From contig NZ_MUHE01000021.1 of assembly GCF_002217405.1 (NCBI RefSeq), forward strand, positions 1 through 51,796: DNA of 51,796 bases, read 5' to 3'. The notes under the pieces are model-generated. The model ran no database searches, was not told the origin of the DNA, and was given only the letters and a program-made list of their open reading frames with translations. Below, piece after piece: positions 16,670 to 23,131 of the stretch (position 1 is the stretch's first letter; the number at the start of each line of letters is the position of its first letter). The position numbers and the translations under genes were made by a program. This stretch comes from Flavobacterium psychrophilum DSM 3660 = ATCC 49418 (lineage in GTDB: Bacteria > Bacteroidota > Bacteroidia > Flavobacteriales > Flavobacteriaceae).

Positions 16670-16851
16670 ACTCAAAAGTTTAAAAGGCGAAAAGTCATAA
16701 TGTCCGCATATCGAAAAACAGCACCAATTTAGTAAGGTTTTATAATTTTAGCCCTTATCAGTTATATTTTTCAATTCTTTAAACTATTTTTGTTTTTAAT
16801 AAAAGTACAATCTTATACTTTATGGCTTTTCGACTTTTAAACTTTTGACTT
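16669..16851. repeat. Inverted-repeat element between asnB and murB
   Basis: Arms 16669-16700 and 16820-16851 are 32-bp inverted repeats with three mismatches, carrying CAAAAGTTTAAAAG and its complement. They enclose about 119 bp of non-coding AT-rich DNA. The right arm ends 4 nt before the murB ATG. Confidence 0.75.
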
Positions 16852-16855
16852 ATTT

Positions 16856-17869
16856 ATGACTATAATTTCTAATTTTTCTCTAAAAAAGCACAACACTTTT
16901 GGTATCGATGCCAAAGCTAAACAATTTGTAGCAGTACATTCTGTTGATGATTTACAAATAATTTTAAAAGAAAATCAAACAGAAAAAAAATTTATTTTAG
17001 GCGGCGGAAGCAATATGTTGCTCACAAAAGATATAGATGCGTTGGTTATTCACATCGATTTAAAAGGCAAAAAAATCATACAAGAAGATGATAATTTTGT
17101 TTGGTTAGAAAGCCAAGCTGGCGAGAATTGGCACGAATTTGTACTCTGGACCATCAATCAAAATTTTGGCGGATTAGAAAATATGTCACTTATTCCGGGC
17201 AATGTAGGTACAACACCTGTACAAAACATAGGCGCTTACGGAGCCGAAATAAAGGACACTTTTGTTTCCTGCAAAGCAATGAATATTGCCACTCAAGAAA
17301 TGAAAATTTTTACAAATACCGAATGTCATTTTGGTTATAGGGAAAGTGTTTTTAAACACGAAGCAAAAGACCAATATATAATTACGTCGGTAATTTATAA
17401 ATTAACAAAAAAAGAACACAAAATAAACATTTCCTATGGCGATATCAAATTAGAATTAGCCAATAAAAATATCGAAACGCCAAGTTTAATAGATGTTTCA
17501 AACGCTATAATTACCATTCGTCAGAGCAAATTGCCTGATCCGAAAGTATTAGGAAATAGCGGAAGTTTTTTTAAAAATCCAATCGTATTAAAATCTGAAT
17601 TTGAGCCTATTCATAAAAAATTTCCAGAAATGAAATTTTACGAAATTTCCGATACCCAAGTAAAAGTTCCAGCAGGTTGGCTAATAGAGCAAGCAGGTTT
17701 CAAAGGAAAACGTTTTGGTGATGCAGGAATACACAAAAACCAAGCCTTAGTTTTAGTTAATTATGGCAATGCAACTGGACAAGAAATCCTAAATGTATCT
17801 GAAGATATACAAAAAACAGTTTTTGAAATGTTTGGTATTAGTATTGAAGCCGAAGTAAATGTGATTTAA
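16856..17869 (+). CDS. murB: UDP-N-acetylenolpyruvoylglucosamine reductase
   Basis: MurB reduces the enolpyruvyl group made by MurA to lactate, giving UDP-MurNAc; it uses FAD and NADPH in the cytoplasm. Motifs seen are SLKKHNTFGIDAKAKQF, the FAD-binding FILGGGSNMLLT, GLENMSLIPGNVGTTPVQNIGAYG, and the catalytic-Ser segment LGNSGSFFKNP with the C-terminal PAGWLIEQAGFKGKRFGDAGIHKNQALVLVN. The length of 337 is normal for the longer (type I) MurB. The start is the ATG immediately after the right arm of the inverted repeat. The ABC ATPase follows 17 nt later. Confidence 0.96.
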   Translation: MTIISNFSLKKHNTFGIDAKAKQFVAVHSVDDLQIILKENQTEKKFILGGGSNMLLTKDIDALVIHIDLKGKKIIQEDDNFVWLESQAGENWHEFVLWTINQNFGGLENMSLIPGNVGTTPVQNIGAYGAEIKDTFVSCKAMNIATQEMKIFTNTECHFGYRESVFKHEAKDQYIITSVIYKLTKKEHKINISYGDIKLELANKNIETPSLIDVSNAIITIRQSKLPDPKVLGNSGSFFKNPIVLKSEFEPIHKKFPEMKFYEISDTQVKVPAGWLIEQAGFKGKRFGDAGIHKNQALVLVNYGNATGQEILNVSEDIQKTVFEMFGISIEAEVNVI

Positions 17870-17886
17870 GAAAAATAAAACACATT

Positions 17887-18669
17887 ATGAATAAGAAAAA
17901 CATCCTGTCTACTTCAAATTTAAGTATTGGTTACAAAGCAAAAAACACAACAATTGTAATTGCTAAAAACCTTAATTTAAATTTTCAGGAAGGCAAACTC
18001 ATTACATTAATTGGAGCAAACGGGATAGGAAAATCTACATTATTACGAACATTAACAGGAATTCAGAAACCTATTTCTGGAAATGTTTTTTTAAATAACA
18101 AGTTGATCGAAAGTTATGACAACCACACATTGGCTCAAAACTTAAGTCTAGTTCTCACCGAAAAATTACCGCCAAGTAATTTGACTGTTTACGAATTAGT
18201 AGCACTAGGAAGACAGCCATATACAAATTGGATTGGAAAACTCTCTACCACAGATATTCAGAAAATAAACGAAGCCATACAACTCACAAATATTGCCCAT
18301 TTATCAGACAAAAAACATTTCGAAATTAGCGATGGGCAATTGCAAAAAGTATTAGTGGCAAGAGCTTTGGCACAAGATACGCCACTTATTATTCTAGACG
18401 AACCCACCACACATTTAGATTTATTGCATAAAGTATCACTTTTTAAATTACTAAAAAAACTCACAAAAGAAACAGGTAAATGTATCCTATTTTCGACTCA
18501 CGATATCGATTTAGCCATTCAGTTAAGTGATGAAATGGTAGTAATGACTTCAGAGAAAATATTTCAAAACCAACCTTGCAATTTGATTTCTGATGGAACT
18601 TTTAATACTTTATTTAAAGACGAAAACATTATTTTTGATAATGAAAAAGGAAAATTTGTGGTAACTTAA
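17887..18669 (+). CDS. ABC transporter ATP-binding protein (FecE/BtuD-like)
   Basis: A 260-residue ATPase resembling those of iron-siderophore and cobalamin importers. Walker A GANGIGKST is at residues 43-51, the Q-loop region includes LSLVLTEKLPPSNLTVYELVALGRQPYT, Walker B is PLIILDEPTTHLD, and the H-loop is FSTHDID. The ABC signature is ISDGQ rather than LSGGQ, which weakens one canonical contact. No permease or binding protein is adjacent, so the partner must be encoded elsewhere. It follows murB closely on the same strand. Confidence 0.87.
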   Translation: MNKKNILSTSNLSIGYKAKNTTIVIAKNLNLNFQEGKLITLIGANGIGKSTLLRTLTGIQKPISGNVFLNNKLIESYDNHTLAQNLSLVLTEKLPPSNLTVYELVALGRQPYTNWIGKLSTTDIQKINEAIQLTNIAHLSDKKHFEISDGQLQKVLVARALAQDTPLIILDEPTTHLDLLHKVSLFKLLKKLTKETGKCILFSTHDIDLAIQLSDEMVVMTSEKIFQNQPCNLISDGTFNTLFKDENIIFDNEKGKFVVT

Positions 18670-18688
18670 TTCCGTTAAATATAAAAAA

Positions 18689-19144
18689 TTAAATTTTTAA
18701 TGCAATCTGCCTTCTCGCTTCGCCTACCACAAAGGCTACAGAATTAGCAATATTATAACTTCTAATCTTATCAGACATAGGAATTGTTAAATGATTTTCG
18801 AATAAATTTAAAATCTCTTTGCTTAATCCTACACTTTCTTTACCAAAAACCAACCAATCTCCTTCCTGAAAATTTGCTTCATAATATGATGTTTGAGCAT
18901 GAGAAGACATCATAAAAACTCTCGATTTATCTGGAATTTGGTCTATCCATTCTTGCGTATTTTTATATTGAAACCAATCGAGATGTACCCAATAATCTAA
19001 TCCAGAACGTTTCAAATTTTTGTCATTAATTTCAAACCCAAACGGATGAATTAAGTGCAAACGATTTCCTGTTCCTACACACAAACGACCAATATTTCCT
19101 GTATTGTTAGGAATTTCTGGTTCTACCAAGACTATGTTTAGCAT
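18689..19144 (-). CDS. trmL: tRNA (cytidine/uridine-34-2'-O)-methyltransferase
   Basis: TrmL is a small SPOUT-fold enzyme that methylates the ribose of the wobble nucleotide in leucine tRNAs. The 151 residues carry MLNIVLVEPEIPNNTGNIGRLCVG at the start, LHLIHPFGFEINDKNLKRSGLDYW, and the knot region WLVFGKESVGLSKEIL ... TIPMSDKIRSYNIANSVAFVVGEARRQ, which binds SAM. It ends close to the convergent ABC ATPase and lies 6 nt downstream of the RluE-like gene, so the two RNA-modifying enzymes are probably one transcript. Confidence 0.94.
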   Translation of the reverse strand: MLNIVLVEPEIPNNTGNIGRLCVGTGNRLHLIHPFGFEINDKNLKRSGLDYWVHLDWFQYKNTQEWIDQIPDKSRVFMMSSHAQTSYYEANFQEGDWLVFGKESVGLSKEILNLFENHLTIPMSDKIRSYNIANSVAFVVGEARRQIALKI

Positions 19145-19150
19145 TTTTTA

Positions 19151-19750
19151 TTAATTTTTGACATTGATATTCTCATTTATTTTCGAAAAATCGCTCGTTT
19201 CTAAAACTTCTCTCGCCTGCAAATTGCCTAGATGTATGTTTCCTACACGAACTCTTACCAGTCGTAAAGTTGGAAAACCAACAGCTGCAGTCATTTTTCT
19301 TACTTGACGAAATTTTCCTTCGGTTACCACGATAGAAGCCCATGAAGTTGGTCCGTGACGTTCGTCTCTAATTTTCTTGCCACGCTCGCCAAAGTTAGGA
19401 ATTTCATTTACAATAAAAGCTTTACAAGGTTTGGTCATGTATTTTGTACCCTCGAAACCTATTTCTACTCCATTTTTCATTTTTTCGATAGCTTCTTGGG
19501 TTATAAGCCCATCAACTTGAACATAATACTCTTTTTCAACCTTCTTGCTACGAACTATTTCGCTCATTTTGCCATCGGTTGTTAGTAGTAATAAGCCTTC
19601 CGAATCTTCGTCTAACCGACCAATTGCCATGATTCCTTCAGGAAAATCGTATAATTCTCCTAAAAGTTTTTTCTTGCGTTTTAATTCGTATTTAAACTGA
19701 GATAAATATCCGTAAGGTTTATGAATGATAAAATGTTGGTGAATTGTCAT
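19151..19750 (-). CDS. rluE: 23S rRNA pseudouridine synthase, RluE-like
   Basis: A pseudouridine synthase of the RsuA family. The catalytic Asp lies in GRLDEDSEGLLLLTTDG, and the C-terminal half has KEYYVQVDGLITQEAI, GTKYMTKPCKAFI and GKFRQVRKMTAAVGFPTLRLVRVRVG. There is no N-terminal S4 domain, as in RluE. I chose the ATG at 19750 (MTIHQHFIIHKPYG) over an in-frame one at 19771. A TATTTTTG -7 element at 19755-19762 would put the transcript start close to 19750, implying a very short or absent leader. The exact target base is inferred from family resemblance. It is followed by trmL. Confidence 0.85.
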   Translation of the reverse strand: MTIHQHFIIHKPYGYLSQFKYELKRKKKLLGELYDFPEGIMAIGRLDEDSEGLLLLTTDGKMSEIVRSKKVEKEYYVQVDGLITQEAIEKMKNGVEIGFEGTKYMTKPCKAFIVNEIPNFGERGKKIRDERHGPTSWASIVVTEGKFRQVRKMTAAVGFPTLRLVRVRVGNIHLGNLQAREVLETSDFSKINENINVKN

Positions 19751-19835
19751 TTTGCAAAAATACATTTTCATTTTATCATTTTTGAAAATAATAAATTGAT
19801 TTTATTCCCTATTTTTACATCTTAAAATGTAATCA

Positions 19836-21182
19836 ATGTCAGAAGTTTTAGTTTTAGCATCATTTATAATTGCCCTTTTTATTGGGGTTTTTATTGGAAA
19901 AATTATTTTTACGGCAAAATTTCAATCCGAAAAAAATGTTTTTGAAGAAAAATTAAACGCATTAAAAGAACAATCTCAAATCGAGAAAAGCTCTTTTGAT
20001 AAAGTTTTACTTCAATTAAATACCGAAAAAGAACAAATTCGTACCGAAAAAGAAGTTGCAAATATTCAACTCGCAAAAAAAGAAGCCGATTTCGATTCTC
20101 TTTTAGAAAAAAATAAAGACCAGAAACAAGAAGTCGAGCAATTGCAAGAAAAATTTACCAAAGAATTTGAAAATTTAGCCAATAAAATTTTAGAAGAAAA
20201 AACCAATAAATTTACGGAACAAAATAAAGAGAATATGAAAAATATTCTTACTCCTTTGCAAGACAAAATTCTTCATTTTGAAAAAAAAGTCGAAGATACA
20301 CACAAAGAAAGTATCGACTACCATGCAGCATTGCGTCAGCAAATACTGGGATTAAGCGAAATGAATGCGCAAATGAGTAAAGAAACATTAAACCTTACTA
20401 AGGCATTAAAAGGAGATAGCAAAATGCAAGGTAATTGGGGCGAATTAGTGTTAGAACGGGTGTTAGAAAAATCAGGATTAGAGAAAGGTCGAGAATATAT
20501 AGTACAGCAAAGTTTTACAACCGCCGAAGGCAATCGTGTTTTTCCAGATGTTGTGATTAATTTACCTGATGGCAAGAAAATGATTGTCGATTCTAAAGTA
20601 TCTCTAACTGCTTACGAGAAATACATTAATGAGGAAGATGATATTTTAAAATCTGGATACCTCAAAGAACACATCAATTCAATCAAACGACACGTAGAAC
20701 AATTAGGCGATAAAAATTACCATGATTTATACCAAATGGAAAGTCCTGATTTTGTGCTTTTATTTATCCCAATAGAACCCGCTTTTGCATTGGCACTAAA
20801 CGAAGATACTACCTTGTATAATAAGGCTTTCGAGAAAAACATTGTAATTGTTACGCCATCAACATTATTAGCTACATTGCGTACTATTGATAGTATGTGG
20901 GCAAACCAAAAACAACAAGAAAATGCCTTAGAAATAGCACGTCAAGCAGGTGCTTTATATGATAAATTTGAAGGTTTTGTTGCTGATTTGATAAAAATTG
21001 GAAAGAAAATTGACGAAAGTAAAATAGAGTATTCAGGTGCTATGAACAAGCTTATAGAAGGTAAAGGGAACCTAGTTACCAGTGTTGAGAAGTTAAAAAA
21101 AATGGGTGCAAAAGCAAAAAAATCTTTGCCCGAGAGTATTATAAATAGGGCTGAAGCCAATGAAAACAATCTTTTAAACTAA
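19836..21182 (+). CDS. rmuC: DNA recombination protein RmuC
   Basis: A 448-residue protein. An N-terminal transmembrane helix (VLVLASFIIALFIGVFIGKIIF) is followed by a long coiled coil to about residue 170, rich in Lys and Glu. Then comes the RmuC nuclease-like domain: MQGNWGELVLERVLEKSGLEKGREY, FPDVVINLPDGKKMIVDSKVSLTAYEKY and SPDFVLLFIPIEPAFALAL, a PD-(D/E)XK-type core. E. coli RmuC limits inversions between short inverted repeats. That is interesting given the palindromic repeats in this chromosome, but no direct link is shown. Two small genes follow closely. Confidence 0.93.
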   Translation: MSEVLVLASFIIALFIGVFIGKIIFTAKFQSEKNVFEEKLNALKEQSQIEKSSFDKVLLQLNTEKEQIRTEKEVANIQLAKKEADFDSLLEKNKDQKQEVEQLQEKFTKEFENLANKILEEKTNKFTEQNKENMKNILTPLQDKILHFEKKVEDTHKESIDYHAALRQQILGLSEMNAQMSKETLNLTKALKGDSKMQGNWGELVLERVLEKSGLEKGREYIVQQSFTTAEGNRVFPDVVINLPDGKKMIVDSKVSLTAYEKYINEEDDILKSGYLKEHINSIKRHVEQLGDKNYHDLYQMESPDFVLLFIPIEPAFALALNEDTTLYNKAFEKNIVIVTPSTLLATLRTIDSMWANQKQQENALEIARQAGALYDKFEGFVADLIKIGKKIDESKIEYSGAMNKLIEGKGNLVTSVEKLKKMGAKAKKSLPESIINRAEANENNLLN

Positions 21183-21189
21183 AAATATT

Positions 21190-21558
21190 ATGTTACGAAA
21201 AAGCCTTTTTATCATAATTACAACCCTTGTTTTAGTCATTATGGGGTATTTTACTTTTTTATACTATGCGACTTATAGCGAAGGGGTTCGTTCTGGCGAA
21301 TTAATAAAATTTAGTCACAAAGGAATGATTTTTAAAACGTGGGAAGGAGAAATTAGCCAAGGAATTTCTGGCGCTCAAATTTTTTCTTTTTCGATAATGG
21401 ACAGCGAAAAAAAAGTGATTTCAGATTTTAAAGAGATGGAAGGGCAATATGTAAAAATTACTTATATAGAACGTTACAAAACTTTTCCTTGGTGGGGCGA
21501 TTCTAAATATTTTATTACTGCTGTAAAAAAAGATGTTTCTCCATTTAAATTAAAATAA
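21190..21558 (+). CDS. Small membrane-anchored protein, unknown function
   Basis: 122 residues. An N-terminal hydrophobic helix (LFIIITTLVLVIMGYFTFLYY) probably anchors it, with the rest outside the cytoplasm. Segments such as YSEGVRSGELIKFSHKGMIFKTWEGEIS and the closing FPWWGDSKYFITAV recur in related flavobacterial proteins, which are sometimes misannotated as 6-phosphogluconate dehydrogenase; nothing here resembles that enzyme. Its stop abuts the ATG of the thioesterase gene, indicating translational coupling. I do not know its function. Confidence 0.75.
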   Translation: MLRKSLFIIITTLVLVIMGYFTFLYYATYSEGVRSGELIKFSHKGMIFKTWEGEISQGISGAQIFSFSIMDSEKKVISDFKEMEGQYVKITYIERYKTFPWWGDSKYFITAVKKDVSPFKLK

Positions 21559-22104
21559 ATGAATAGCATTTTTAAAACCGTAAAAGCATCTAAAGTTACT
21601 ATTTCTGAATTAATGTTGCCTTCGCATACTAATTTTTCAGGAAAAATACATGGTGGTTATATTTTGTCCTTATTAGATCAAATTGCATTTGCTTGCGCTT
21701 CAAAATTCTCAGGTAATTATTGCGTGACTGCTTCTGTAGATACTGTCGATTTTTTAAATCCTATAGAAGTTGGCGAGCTAGTAACAATGAAAGCTAGTGT
21801 TAATTATGTAGGAAAAAGTTCTATGATTATTGGTATTCGTGTAGAAGCAGAAAATATTAGAACAGGGGTAGCCAAACATTGTAATTCTAGTTATTTTACG
21901 ATGGTTTCTAAAGAGACTGATGGGAAAAACGCATTGGTTCCAGGGCTTATTTTGTCGAATCATGACGAAATTAGACGTTTCTATAATTGCTTAAAAATGA
22001 TTGCCGTTAGAAAAGAGAAGCAAGAACATGAAGATGTTTTCGATTTCAAATCTGATGCTGCGATATTAAATTTAAAAAATTATAATGTTCAGTTAGAGTT
22101 ATAA
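21559..22104 (+). CDS. Acyl-CoA thioesterase, hotdog fold
   Basis: A 181-residue protein of the YciA/ACOT hotdog group, which hydrolyses acyl-CoA esters to free acid and CoA. Visible are SELMLPSHTNFSGKIHGGYILSLLDQIAFACA with the hotdog helix and its conserved HGG and Asp, the strand SVDTVDFLNPIEVGELV and a second sheet KASVNYVGKSSMIIGIRVEAENIRTG. There is a C-terminal extension of about 50 residues with charged helices. It is co-transcribed with the preceding membrane gene. Chain length preference is unknown. Confidence 0.87.
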   Translation: MNSIFKTVKASKVTISELMLPSHTNFSGKIHGGYILSLLDQIAFACASKFSGNYCVTASVDTVDFLNPIEVGELVTMKASVNYVGKSSMIIGIRVEAENIRTGVAKHCNSSYFTMVSKETDGKNALVPGLILSNHDEIRRFYNCLKMIAVRKEKQEHEDVFDFKSDAAILNLKNYNVQLEL

Positions 22105-22114
22105 AATTTGAATT

Positions 22115-23071
22115 CTAAAAATTTATTTCTTCAAATAAATTAAGTTTATCTATATGAATGATGGTTTTTGTATTGTCATTGCTATGTTTAAACATTTGTA
22201 AAAACTTGGCTCCGTACACAATTTCTTTAAAAATATAGGAAGTTCTAATAGCTACTGTATTGCTAAACATTTCGTCGAAAGCTTTCAGAAACACTAAAAC
22301 TTCTCCTTTTTCGTTAGCAAAATCATCTTTAGTAAATTCGAACAAAGGGCTTTCTTCTGTAATATGATGTACTAAGGTCCAGCTTAACGTTAAAGCATTT
22401 ATGGTGCTATATTCTAAATCTAACGGAAAAAACCTATTTACATATACCCCGTTTTCTTCAACTGTCATGGCTAGTGTTAGTTTCGCTTCGGCATCAGTCA
22501 AATTTGTATTTTTATAAGAAGCGACACGAATCATTAATGACTTTCCACCTTGAAAAGGAGCGATTATAGCATTTTCAGAAAATTTTAAATGTGCTTTTGG
22601 CCTACTAAACCTTCCGTAGAATAAACCTGTGGCAATGGCAAATCCTAAAAGTCCTATTAGTGCTTCGCCAGAAGCAACTGCGCTTGTTAAAAATCCTTCG
22701 GGACTTATATGCCCATATCCTACTGTTGTAAATGTTTGTGCACTAAAAAAATAAATTTGACCAAACTTTTCTATTTCAGAACTGGCAATAATACCGTTTA
22801 AATGTTCGATGCCAATAAAATAATAGATGGTGGCAAAAATAAAATTAACGAAAATAAAAACCAAAAAGATCATTAATTGAAATTTCCACGCAGGCAAGCG
22901 CAAAAGTGTGTGAAACCAACTAATCTGATCAAAAAAAGGCAAACCTCTTTTTTCAATATTAGCTGAGCCGTCTTTTGCTAAAAATCGTCCACCATAATTA
23001 GAAGCATTAGTTCCAAAACCAGTTTGGTTGTCTGTTTTAAGGTTTTTTCTTGTTTTTTTAAATACTTTCAT
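22115..23071 (-). CDS. Inward-rectifier (KirBac-type) potassium channel
   Basis: A 318-residue membrane channel. An amphipathic slide-helix region (FDQISWFHTLLRLPAWK) precedes TM1 near residues 66-86, then the pore helix and selectivity filter TVGYG (residues 116-120) and TM2 near 130-155. The remaining half is the cytoplasmic beta-rich Kir domain, with RPKAHLKFSENAIIAPFQGG as the typical linker and LTLAMTVEENGVYVNRFFPLDLEY. It matches prokaryotic Kir channels in length and layout. It lies 60 nt beyond carB on the same strand but is separated by a terminator, so it is probably transcribed on its own. Confidence 0.92.
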   Translation of the reverse strand: MKVFKKTRKNLKTDNQTGFGTNASNYGGRFLAKDGSANIEKRGLPFFDQISWFHTLLRLPAWKFQLMIFLVFIFVNFIFATIYYFIGIEHLNGIIASSEIEKFGQIYFFSAQTFTTVGYGHISPEGFLTSAVASGEALIGLLGFAIATGLFYGRFSRPKAHLKFSENAIIAPFQGGKSLMIRVASYKNTNLTDAEAKLTLAMTVEENGVYVNRFFPLDLEYSTINALTLSWTLVHHITEESPLFEFTKDDFANEKGEVLVFLKAFDEMFSNTVAIRTSYIFKEIVYGAKFLQMFKHSNDNTKTIIHIDKLNLFEEINF

Positions 23072-23100
23072 ACGGTAAATTTAGAGTATTTTTTATTCAT

Positions 23101-23126
23101 AAAAAAAGTCCCAATTAAGGGACTTT
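23101..23126 (-). terminator. Intrinsic terminator after carB
   Basis: Stem AAAGTCCC / GGGACTTT with a 6-nt loop, ending in seven T on the minus strand, 6 nt past the carB stop and upstream of the Kir channel gene. Confidence 0.92.
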
Positions 23127-23131
23127 CCATT

